DNA of 6,806 nucleotides. It comes from Nitrospirota bacterium. GTDB taxonomy: Bacteria > Nitrospinota > Nitrospinia > Nitrospinales > Nitrospinaceae. The notes beneath the pieces were generated by a model. That model did not search any database. It was not told the origin of the DNA and was given only the letters and a program-made list of their open reading frames with translations. Of this stretch, positions 1 to 6,778 are shown piece by piece (position 1 is the stretch's first letter; every line of letters starts with the position of its first letter). The position numbers and the translations under genes are program-made. The stretch lies in the NCBI GenBank assembly GCA_030600405.1, contig JAUVMD010000067.1:1-6806 (forward strand), read 5' to 3'.

Positions 1-864
1 GAGTGGATCAAGCATTTCTTGACGCGTCTTCCTAATGCCCGGCTTTCCCGGAACGGCAAGAGGGTATTACTGTCCAGCCACACCGAGATGTTCATTCTGG
101 ATACGCAGACCCTGCGCGAGAAGCACCTGACTTTTTACAACGCCGAGTTGAGTGAAGTCGCGCTTGCCCCCTCGGGGACCGCCGTTTTGGCGTTTGATAA
201 ATTCAAGACGCTGACCTGTTACACTGGGCAAGGCAAAAAAATCTGGAGCCGCAATCTCAAAAAAGAGATTTATAACCTGCGCATTCACAAACTCGCGCGC
301 CGGGCGGTGTTTCAATCCTCACCGAAAATTTTGTTCGTGCTGGACTTGAAGAGTTTTAAGCTCAAGCGGACCGTATTGGGCGGACCGGTCACCGCGCTCG
401 AACTCACCCAGGACGGAATATTTGCCGGCGGAAAAATGGGACGCTGTTATGGATTGGATTTGAATGGCAGGGAACAATGGCAACATAAAATGGAAGGGCC
501 GATCCAGGAAATCATTGCCCTGAAAAAAAAGGTCGTCTTTCGAAACCAACAAGGCGGCCTGCTGTTATGCCGCCATGACGGACGCTGGTTGGGGGAATAT
601 ACCGCCCACAGCTCGCATTCCCGGTTCGGCCAATATAAAAAGGATATTCTCGAGCTGGTGCCCTCCGGCGACATGCTGTCCTGCTATAAGGTCCCCGGTG
701 GAGACTTGGTTTGGAAGCTCCCATTGGTCGGGGGAATCCAGTCCGTGGCCATCAGCGAAACTGCCAACCGCATGGCGATTCTCGATCCGCAGAGTTTTCA
801 TTATCATCAATTGGTCCACGAACCCCACGCGGTGGAGGACCGGTCATCGTTTCTCGAACTTTAA
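1..864 (+). CDS. Beta-propeller (WD40/PQQ-like repeat) protein, 5' partial
   Basis: The reading frame is open from the first base (EWIKHF precedes the first possible start, a TTG at 19 with no Shine-Dalgarno sequence), so the gene almost certainly begins upstream and only the C-terminal ~287 residues are present. The protein shows repeating beta-strand blocks of the type seen in propeller blades: a hydrophobic strand, a turn with D or G, then a strand ending in W or an aromatic (for example FILDTQTLREK, GQGKKIWSRNL, LDLNGREQWQHKM, PGGDLVWKLPL). The 'nG..W' turns resemble PQQ/quinoprotein-like blades, and the 'V.AL.LTQDG..AGG' stretch resembles WD40. Roughly five to six blades could fit. No catalytic residues, membrane span or signal peptide are seen in the part available. 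The gene lies 15 bp before an AAA+ ATPase gene and is probably co-transcribed with it, so a scaffolding or substrate-presenting role beside that ATPase is possible but is only inference. The fold class is fairly clear and the function is unknown. Confidence 0.75.
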   Translation, partial: EWIKHFLTRLPNARLSRNGKRVLLSSHTEMFILDTQTLREKHLTFYNAELSEVALAPSGTAVLAFDKFKTLTCYTGQGKKIWSRNLKKEIYNLRIHKLARRAVFQSSPKILFVLDLKSFKLKRTVLGGPVTALELTQDGIFAGGKMGRCYGLDLNGREQWQHKMEGPIQEIIALKKKVVFRNQQGGLLLCRHDGRWLGEYTAHSSHSRFGQYKKDILELVPSGDMLSCYKVPGGDLVWKLPLVGGIQSVAISETANRMAILDPQSFHYHQLVHEPHAVEDRSSFLEL

Positions 865-879
865 CAGACGGAACCATCC

Positions 880-2361
880 ATGAATAATTTGAAACAGCAG
901 TTGTCTCTCAGCATTCGGGCGCGTTACCCGTTGATCTATATGGTGACCAGCGAGGAAACCCGCGCCGAAGAAATGCTGGAGGAAGTGGGCCGCACCACCG
1001 GCAAGGAGGTCATTGTCTGGTCCTGCTCCAAAGGGTTTCAACCACCGCAGGGCGATGCTAAAAAATCGACTCAGCCGGAAGAGGCGTTGAAGTACATCGA
1101 CGCCTCCGACAAAAAAGCGATATTCGTGCTGAAGGATTTTCATCCCTTCATGGAGCAGGAAAAAGTTCTGCGGTTGATGCGCGACCTGGTGCACCACTTG
1201 AAGCGCAGTTATAAAACGATTCTGCTGGTGTCGCCGGTGCTGAAAATTCCGCCGGAGCTGGAAAAGGACATCAACGTATTCGACCTGCCCCTGCCCGATG
1301 CTGGCGAACTGGCCGAAGTGCTGAACAATCTGTTGGAGCCGTACCGCAATTCGCAAAAGGTCAAGGTGGAGCTGACCCAGGACCTGCAGGAAAAAGTGAT
1401 CCAGGCCACGCTCGGCCTCACCCGTCACGAGGCGGAGAATGTGTACGCCAAGGCGCTGATCACCGACCGCAAGTTCTGCAAGGACGATTTACCGCACATC
1501 ATCAACGAAAAGAAACAGCTCATCCGCAAATCCGGCATCCTCGATTTTATCGGCCTGTCGACCACGCTGTCCGTCGTGGGTGGGCTGGACAAACTCAAAG
1601 AATGGTTGAAGGAGCGTGGTGGGGCGTTCAGCCACAAAGCCCGCGAGTATGGCCTGCCGGAGCCGAAGGGACTGCTCATGCTGGGCGTGCAGGGGTGTGG
1701 GAAAAGTTTGGCCGCCAAAGCCATCGCCTCCGAATGGAATCTGCCTCTGCTCCGGCTTGACGTCGGTAAAATCTTCAACTCGTTCATCGGCAACTCGGAG
1801 GAGAACATGCGCAAGGCCATCGCCCTCGCCGAAGCGATGAGTCCTGCCGTGCTGTGGCTGGACGAAATCGAGAAAGGGTTTTCCGGACTGCAAAGTTCGG
1901 GGTCGGTCGACTCCGGCGTTACCTCGCGGGTGTTCGGAACCTTTCTGGTCTGGATGCAGGAGAAGGTCAAGCCGGTGTTCGTCATCGCCACCGCGAACGA
2001 TATCGAAAGCCTGCCGCCGGAGCTGTTGCGCAAGGGACGGTTCGACGAAATCTTTTTCATCGATCTGCCCACGGCGTTCGAGCGGAAAATGATTTTCGAG
2101 ATTCACTTCGGTCTCAAAAAGAGAGATTCCCAAAAATACGATGTGGATCGTCTGGCGAAGGAGGCCGACCAATTCAGCGGGGCCGAAATCGAACAGGCCA
2201 TTCTCTCCGCCATGTACCGGGCCTTTGCCGAGGACCGGGAGTTTACCACGGAAGATGTCCTGCAAAGCATCAAGGAAACGGTGCCTCTGGCAGTGACGGC
2301 GGAGGAAAAGATCACCCATCTCCGCCAATGGGCTCACCAGCGCGCCCGTCCGTCATCGTAA
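880..2361 (+). CDS. AAA+ ATPase, Ycf46-like
   Basis: This is a 493-residue AAA+ ATPase with one complete ATPase module in its C-terminal half. Visible motifs are Walker A GVQGCGKS (269-276), Walker B VLWLDEIE (324-331, Asp328/Glu329), sensor 1 in TAND (Asn373), an arginine-finger region LLRKGRFD (Arg384/Arg387), and a sensor-2 region FSGAEIEQA (432-440). The N-terminal ~220 residues lack a P-loop but contain RARYPLIYMVTSEE (13-26) and FVLKDFHPF (82-90). This arrangement, a degenerate N-terminal domain followed by an FtsH/CDC48-like AAA module, matches the Ycf46 family of plastids, cyanobacteria and scattered other bacteria. No protease HExxH motif and no transmembrane segment is present, so it is neither FtsH nor a membrane protein. 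In cyanobacteria Ycf46 has been linked to inorganic-carbon/photosynthesis regulation; the molecular substrate is unknown, and that role cannot be transferred here. The ATG at 880 has only a weak purine-rich stretch upstream, consistent with translation following the gene 15 bp before it. Confidence 0.88.
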   Translation: MNNLKQQLSLSIRARYPLIYMVTSEETRAEEMLEEVGRTTGKEVIVWSCSKGFQPPQGDAKKSTQPEEALKYIDASDKKAIFVLKDFHPFMEQEKVLRLMRDLVHHLKRSYKTILLVSPVLKIPPELEKDINVFDLPLPDAGELAEVLNNLLEPYRNSQKVKVELTQDLQEKVIQATLGLTRHEAENVYAKALITDRKFCKDDLPHIINEKKQLIRKSGILDFIGLSTTLSVVGGLDKLKEWLKERGGAFSHKAREYGLPEPKGLLMLGVQGCGKSLAAKAIASEWNLPLLRLDVGKIFNSFIGNSEENMRKAIALAEAMSPAVLWLDEIEKGFSGLQSSGSVDSGVTSRVFGTFLVWMQEKVKPVFVIATANDIESLPPELLRKGRFDEIFFIDLPTAFERKMIFEIHFGLKKRDSQKYDVDRLAKEADQFSGAEIEQAILSAMYRAFAEDREFTTEDVLQSIKETVPLAVTAEEKITHLRQWAHQRARPSS

Positions 2362-2417
2362 AAAGAAAAGGTTGCCAGCCTTCATCCGCGTTACAATATT
2401 ATTAGAGTTTTATAATC

Positions 2418-2423
2418 AGGAGG
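2418..2423 (+). promoter_or_regulatory. Ribosome binding site of the threonine dehydrogenase gene
   Basis: A perfect AGGAGG lies 4 nt before the ATG at 2428. A TTG at 2425 is also in frame but would leave only 1 nt of spacing, so the ATG is the better start and the protein is 386 residues. A TATAAT lies at 2411-2416. A promoter there would start transcription beyond this site, so it is unlikely to be the main one. Confidence 0.8.
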
Positions 2424-2427
2424 TTTG

Positions 2428-3588
2428 ATGAAGGCGCTGATTCTCGATATCAAACGCGGCGAGTGGGACACCACCACCGGCATGACGTTTGCCGACGTCG
2501 ACCAGCCGACCCTCGACGAGGCCAATATTCCCAACGACGGCGGGCGGGTGCTCATCAAGCCCATCTACACAGGGTTCTGCGGCTCGGACAAGGGCATCTG
2601 GTTCCGCCACGCGTTTGCGGACATGATCTTCGACTCGCTGGACAGCGAGGGTCACTCTTACCGCGTCTGTGGCCACGAACTGCTCGGCGAGGTGGTGGAG
2701 ACCGGCTCCTACGCCGCCAACTATTACGGCTACCGTCCCGGCGACATCGTCTCCGCCGAATCCCATATCTTCTGCGGCCTGTGCCATCAATGTAAAATCG
2801 GCGAGGAGCACGTCTGCGCCAACCACCTCATCATCGGCATCTCCACCGACGGCTGTTTCGCCGACCTCGTCAAACTGCCCGCCAAGGAATTGTGGCGGAC
2901 CGATACCGACCTGATCCGTCCCGAAGTGGCGGCCATCCAGGAACCGCTGGGCAACGCCGTGCACGCCTGCAGTCGGGTCGATCTGCGCGGCAAGACGGTG
3001 GCGATTTTCGGGTGCGGCACCATCGGCCTGTTCGCAGTGCTGGTAGCGCGGGCGATGGGCGCGACTACCATCATCGGCATAGATCCCAATCCACAAAATT
3101 TGGAGCTGGCGGGACGGCTCGGGGTCGACCAGGCACTCAAAGTCCTAGTAGGGTCCACCGGCAAAGGTTCGGTAGCGCCCGATCCGGAAATCGTCAATCA
3201 AATCCACAAAACCTGTCTCGGCGAGGGGGTGGACGTGGCCTTCGAGATGTCCGGGAGCAACCAGGCGCTGAACACCGCCATCGCTTCGACGCGGGCGGGG
3301 GGCGACGTCATCCTATTCGGCGTTTCGTCCGGCGATTATACGCTGACCGATTTTCAGCAGATCATCATGCTCGGCAAGACCCTGCACAGTGTCGTCGGGC
3401 GCAAGGTGTTCCAGACCTGGTACATCGTCAACAATCTTTTGACGTCGAAGGGGCACGACCTGCAGGACAAAATCTGGGAAGTCATTCTGAACAAGGGGGA
3501 GGGCACGGTATTTCCCTTTCACCAATTCGACCGCGAACCCTTCGAGCAGGCGATCAAAACCAACCCCAAAACCATTTTGAAGTATTAA
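2428..3588 (+). CDS. tdh: L-threonine 3-dehydrogenase, zinc-dependent MDR family
   Basis: The predicted cytosolic enzyme oxidises L-threonine to 2-amino-3-ketobutyrate with NAD+. The N-terminal GroES-like catalytic domain carries the catalytic zinc ligands Cys51 (GFCGSD) and His83-Glu84 (CGHELLGE), with Glu172 nearby in QEPLGNAVH. The structural zinc set is Cys116, Cys119, Cys122 and Cys130. His113, three residues before Cys116, matches the E. coli Tdh histidine (His90) known to affect substrate choice. The Rossmann motif is GCGTIG (195-200), with Asp219 at the end of the next strand as expected for NAD. Two stretches are distinctive of Tdh rather than other alcohol dehydrogenases: PLGNAVH (173-179) and GRKVFQTWY (324-332; E. 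coli GREMFETWY). At 386 residues it is about 45 longer than E. coli Tdh, with extra residues at the N-terminus, before the structural zinc loop, and around 240-256. The ligase for its product follows 37 bp downstream, which supports the call. A related polyol or alcohol dehydrogenase is the main alternative. Confidence 0.82.
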   Translation: MKALILDIKRGEWDTTTGMTFADVDQPTLDEANIPNDGGRVLIKPIYTGFCGSDKGIWFRHAFADMIFDSLDSEGHSYRVCGHELLGEVVETGSYAANYYGYRPGDIVSAESHIFCGLCHQCKIGEEHVCANHLIIGISTDGCFADLVKLPAKELWRTDTDLIRPEVAAIQEPLGNAVHACSRVDLRGKTVAIFGCGTIGLFAVLVARAMGATTIIGIDPNPQNLELAGRLGVDQALKVLVGSTGKGSVAPDPEIVNQIHKTCLGEGVDVAFEMSGSNQALNTAIASTRAGGDVILFGVSSGDYTLTDFQQIIMLGKTLHSVVGRKVFQTWYIVNNLLTSKGHDLQDKIWEVILNKGEGTVFPFHQFDREPFEQAIKTNPKTILKY

Positions 3589-3607
3589 TGGGTAAAAACC
3601 CTCATTA
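3586..3607 (+). other. Intercistronic hairpin between tdh and kbl
   Basis: TAATGGGT (3586-3593) can pair with ACCC (3598-3601) and ATTA (3604-3607) around an AAAA loop, leaving a 2-nt bulge (3602-3603). The hairpin includes the tdh stop codon. No T-tract follows, so it is not a terminator. It might affect mRNA stability or the relative expression of the two genes. Eight base pairs with a bulge is modest, and chance formation is possible. Confidence 0.35.
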
Positions 3608-3611
3608 ATGT

Positions 3612-3618
3612 AGGGAGG
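3612..3618 (+). promoter_or_regulatory. Ribosome binding site of kbl
   Basis: AGGGAGG lies 7 nt before the ATG at 3626. A second ATG at 3621 is out of frame, opens only seven codons and would sit 2 nt from the site, so 3626 is the start. Confidence 0.8.
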
Positions 3619-3625
3619 TCATGCC

Positions 3626-4810
<1,185 letters not shown>

Positions 4811-4940
4811 CCCCTCAGCGTTTCAGAGCCCAAAATCCCCTCCATCGAGAATTTTCAACCTCTAGTATTAAAGTTGAATGTATTTTCTGCTACAAACCTC
4901 TGCTGCAGAATTCCCACCCTTTAATAATTTCGCTTGATTT

Positions 4941-4965
4941 TCGCCCACCGGCGATTTTATTTATT
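4941..4965 (+). terminator. Probable intrinsic terminator of the tdh-kbl operon
   Basis: A perfect 5-bp GC-rich stem, TCGCC (4941-4945) with GGCGA (4950-4954), closes a 4-nt CACC loop. It is followed directly by TTTTATTTATT (4955-4965). The stem is short but well formed, and the T-rich tail is in the right place. It lies about 130 nt after the kbl stop. Confidence 0.6.
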
Positions 4966-4984
4966 AACAGAAGTCCCTGGCATT

Positions 4985-5002
4985 GGGGAGAATTCCCTTT
5001 TT
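4985..5002 (+). terminator. Weak second terminator candidate
   Basis: GGGA (4986-4989) pairs with TCCC (4994-4997) around a GAAT loop, extended by one G-T pair, and is followed by five Ts ending at 5002. The stem is short, so this is at best a back-up to the better hairpin 31 bp upstream. Confidence 0.3.
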
Positions 5003-5055
5003 CTCGGCTCAAGTTTCATGGCGGTTATTTCCGTTAATGAGGGGTGTAACTGATA

Positions 5056-5260
5056 GATTTTAAAAAAGTAATTTGGATACTGTTGTTGGGCAAAAAAAAT
5101 AGTTTGGCTTTTAGTTTAATTTTTTTTTAATTGTGACTCGCACACAAAAACAGTTTTTAAAAAATTTTCAATGTGATTTTTCTAAAAATATGAATGGAAT
5201 AAAATCAATTTTTTCAAAAATAAAATTTTATTTAAACCCTTGCAATTTGAAGAACATATT
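5056..5260. other. AT-rich, A-tract-rich island
   Basis: The composition drops sharply from the GC-rich coding DNA on either side. Runs of four to eight A or T recur often, including A8 near 5092-5099, T8-9 near 5120-5128, TTTTTAAAAA at 5154-5163 and T6 at 5209-5214. Such DNA is often intrinsically bent, or bound by nucleoid proteins, or it may be a promoter-rich segment. Which of these applies cannot be judged by eye. A boundary of foreign DNA is another possibility, but no mobile-element gene is present. Confidence 0.6.
5218..5233. repeat. 16-bp perfect AT-only palindrome
   Basis: AAATAAAATTTTATTT is its own reverse complement. Length and symmetry would suit a dimeric DNA-binding protein. 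Because the surrounding DNA is nearly all A and T, a palindrome of this size is less surprising than it would be elsewhere. Confidence 0.55.
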
Positions 5261-5298
5261 GAGAAAATTCACATCCAACGAGAAAATTCACATCCAAC
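5261..5298. repeat. Exact 19-bp tandem duplication (two copies)
   Basis: GAGAAAATTCACATCCAAC occurs at 5261-5279 and again, with no mismatch and no spacer, at 5280-5298. The match does not extend further on either side. The exact identity suggests a recent duplication by slippage, or a functional pair of sites. It marks the end of the AT-rich island. Confidence 0.95.
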
Positions 5299-5347
5299 TC
5301 CCAACAGCAACTTTTTGAAACAATTGTCTGCATCAGTTGAGTTGGAT
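5292..5347. repeat. Imperfect inverted repeat / stem-loop
   Basis: ATCCAACTC (5292-5300) is the exact reverse complement of GAGTTGGAT (5339-5347). Alternatively, with a 2-nt bulge, ATCCAACT plus CAAC (5292-5305) pairs over 12 bp with GTTGAGTTGGAT (5336-5347). A 30-nt loop separates the arms. A second inverted repeat, TGTCTGC (5325-5331) with GCAGACA (5365-5371), overlaps it and would be an alternative fold. The left arm lies in the second copy of the tandem duplication. Confidence 0.5.
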
Positions 5348-5410
5348 CGTTGAGTCGCAACAGAGCAGACAGGCGGGACACAGATTTATTAAGAGTTTTT
5401 TTGATATCCG

Positions 5411-5492
5411 TTGGGGAAGTTTAAAGGCAGCCAGGACCGTCCCCGAAATAATCGCAGAATAAACAGCCTTAGGAGTTTTCAAGCTGTGAAAC
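5411..5492 (+). other. Possible structured leader segment upstream of the KamA-family gene
   Basis: TTGGGGA (5411-5417) can pair with TCCCCGA (5440-5446), seven pairs including one G-T. AAGGC (5424-5428), inside that loop, can pair with GCCTT (5466-5470) outside it, which would form a pseudoknot. A further hairpin, GTTT-T-CA with TGAAAC and one bulged T, occupies 5475-5492. No known riboswitch consensus is recognised. These pairings were found by eye and each could occur by chance. Confidence 0.25.
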
Positions 5493-5524
5493 GGATTATT
5501 TACACAGGTTCTGGTTTTTTTTGT

Positions 5525-5589
5525 ATGAGGTTGAGTCTTTTTAGAAGCAATGGTTAACGCGGATCATTGATTAGCCAAAAAGGCCTCAT
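5525..5589 (+). other. Possible nested stem in the 5' leader of the KamA-family gene
   Basis: ATGAGG (5525-5530) is the exact complement of CCTCAT (5584-5589). Inside that loop GGTTAA (5552-5557) can pair with TTAGCC (5571-5576), including one G-T pair. The outer arm ends 10 nt before the ribosome binding site, so the fold could bear on translation. Support is by pairing alone. Confidence 0.25.
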
Positions 5590-5599
5590 GAAATTAGAA

Positions 5600-5605
5600 G
5601 GGAGG
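5600..5605 (+). promoter_or_regulatory. Ribosome binding site of the KamA-family gene
   Basis: GGGAGG sits 6 nt before the ATG at 5612. This favours that start over the in-frame TTG at 5567 and ATG at 5588, which lie upstream of the site and have no comparable sequence of their own. Confidence 0.85.
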
Positions 5606-5611
5606 TGCCCA

Positions 5612-6778
5612 ATGACTAACAATAATTCAAACGGCAATGTCACGAAGAATGCTAAATACCTGACCAAGCTGGAGCAGATTCCACAGTTGAGTCAGAGTGA
5701 AATCAATAGACTGGAAGAAGTCAACGAGAAATTTATTTTCCGCACCAACGATTACTATCAATCGTTGATCGATTGGGACGATCCGGAAGATCCTATTCGC
5801 CGCATCGTCATGCCGGATGTTCAGGAACTGGATGATTGGGGGAAGTTGGATGCCTCCGATGAAGAATCCTACACCGTCGCCAAGGGAGTGGAGCACAAAT
5901 ACGATTCCACCGCTCTGTTGCTGGTGAACGAAGTGTGTGCGGCGTATTGCCGATTCTGTTTCCGCAAGCGTCTGTTCATGGATGAAAACGAGGAAGTCAC
6001 CAAGGACGTGAGTGAAGGATTGGAATACATCCGGACACACAAGGAGATCAACAACGTTCTGCTGACCGGCGGCGATCCTCTCATCATGTCCACTTCCAAA
6101 CTGGAGCCGATTATCCAGAAGGTGCGTGAGGTGGATCATGTTAACATCATTCGCATCGGCACCAAGATTCCCGCGTTCAATCCCATGAGGATCTATAACG
6201 ATCCCTCCCTGGAGGCGATGTTCCGGAGGTACAGCACGCCGGAGAAGCGGATTTACGTGATGGCGCATTTCAACCATCCGCGCGAGTTGACTCCCGAAGC
6301 GGTGCGCGGCCTCAGTTTTCTGTTGAATGCGGGGGCCATTGTGGTCAACCAGACTCCGATGATTGCCGGAGTGAATGATGATCCCGACGTTCTTGCCGAG
6401 ATGTTCAACAAATTGTCTTATATCGGCGTTCCTCCTTATTATGTATTCCAATGCCGTCCCACCCTGGGGAACCGTATCTATGTTACTCCCCTGGAAGAGG
6501 CGTTTGAAATTTTCGAAACGGCGCGCACCCGCTGTTCAGGTCTTGCCAAGCGGGCTCGCTTTGTGATGTCCCACACCACCGGAAAAATTGAGGTGGTTGG
6601 CCTGACCGAGAAGTATATTTACTTCAAATATCTCCGTGCCGCGGACGAAGACACCGATGCCAAGTTTATGGTGTTCAAGCGCAATCCCGATGCTTACTGG
6701 TTTGACGACTACAAGGAACTGGTGGATGAGTACTCGCCGGTGGGTGAGACAGCGGGCATCGACTCCGAATTCTTTTAA
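5612..6778 (+). CDS. KamA-family radical SAM / PLP amino acid 2,3-aminomutase, substrate uncertain
   Basis: The 388-residue enzyme has the layout of lysine 2,3-aminomutase, which moves an alpha-amino group to the beta carbon using S-adenosylmethionine, a [4Fe-4S] cluster and PLP. The cluster motif is Cys109-x3-Cys113-x2-Cys116 (CAAYCRFC), followed by basic FRKR. LTGGDPL (151-157) is the SAM-binding GGD segment, HFNHPREL (219-226) is a family hallmark, and Lys325 in TTGK aligns with the PLP lysine. Aligned with clostridial lysine 2,3-aminomutase as recalled, the lysine-binding Asp293 (in CDLS) falls on Arg282 (QCRPT) and Asp330 falls on Ser320, and the glycine loop before the PLP lysine is two residues shorter. 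Glutamate 2,3-aminomutase has Lys and Asn at these sites, so an acidic or other non-lysine substrate is more likely here. EpmB is shorter and keeps an acidic residue as recalled. No beta-lysine acetyltransferase or lysine-fermentation gene is adjacent within the window. Family assignment is strong; substrate is inferred. Confidence 0.9.
   Translation: MTNNNSNGNVTKNAKYLTKLEQIPQLSQSEINRLEEVNEKFIFRTNDYYQSLIDWDDPEDPIRRIVMPDVQELDDWGKLDASDEESYTVAKGVEHKYDSTALLLVNEVCAAYCRFCFRKRLFMDENEEVTKDVSEGLEYIRTHKEINNVLLTGGDPLIMSTSKLEPIIQKVREVDHVNIIRIGTKIPAFNPMRIYNDPSLEAMFRRYSTPEKRIYVMAHFNHPRELTPEAVRGLSFLLNAGAIVVNQTPMIAGVNDDPDVLAEMFNKLSYIGVPPYYVFQCRPTLGNRIYVTPLEEAFEIFETARTRCSGLAKRARFVMSHTTGKIEVVGLTEKYIYFKYLRAADEDTDAKFMVFKRNPDAYWFDDYKELVDEYSPVGETAGIDSEFF

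Larger units (their letters stand above)
4811..5611. other. Gene-free intergenic region of about 800 bp
   Basis: No convincing protein-coding gene is seen on either strand. The first ~200 bp hold two terminator candidates. From about 5055 to 5260 the DNA is very AT-rich, followed by a 19-bp tandem duplication and several inverted repeats up to the ribosome binding site of the next gene. The one longer open frame, 5133-5318 (61 codons, GTG start), lacks a ribosome binding site, has the Lys/Asn/Phe/Ile composition expected of translated AT-rich DNA, and runs across the tandem duplication, so it is not called. No tRNA-like cloverleaf was found. A small RNA or long leader cannot be excluded. Confidence 0.7.

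Noticed and set aside
1489..2337. Long minus-strand open frame opposite the AAA+ gene
   Set aside because: It is antisense to a clearly conserved AAA+ module and has no recognisable motifs. It is a shadow of GC-biased codon use.
2368..2382. Small hairpin after the AAA+ gene (AAGGTT with AGCCTT)
   Set aside because: Six pairs including a G-T, a 3-nt loop and no T-tract on the + strand, so it is not supported as a terminator.
2372..2402. Possible promoter for tdh-kbl: TTGCCA with TATTAT, 19-bp spacing
   Set aside because: Spacing is long and both boxes are imperfect. An alternative TACAAT at 2392 gives only 14 bp. The gap before tdh is the natural place for a promoter, but no single candidate stands out.
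2411..2416. Perfect TATAAT just before the tdh ribosome binding site
   Set aside because: A start 6-8 nt downstream would exclude the Shine-Dalgarno sequence from the mRNA, and no good -35 box is found at the right distance.
2892..3608. Overlapping plus-strand frame inside tdh
   Set aside because: It is an Arg/Gly/Ser-rich translation of the alternate frame of a GC-rich gene, not a real protein.
5133..5318. 61-codon open frame with a GTG start in the AT-rich island
   Set aside because: It has no ribosome binding site, a composition dictated by AT-rich DNA (Lys, Asn, Phe, Ile), and it crosses the 19-bp tandem duplication. It looks like chance.
5525..5557. Ten-codon frame (ATG AGG TTG ...) as an attenuation leader peptide
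   Set aside because: There is no ribosome binding site and no run of lysine, glutamate or other regulatory codons.
5627..6451. Long minus-strand open frame opposite the KamA-family gene
   Set aside because: It is antisense to the radical SAM motifs and has no motif of its own, so it is a shadow frame.
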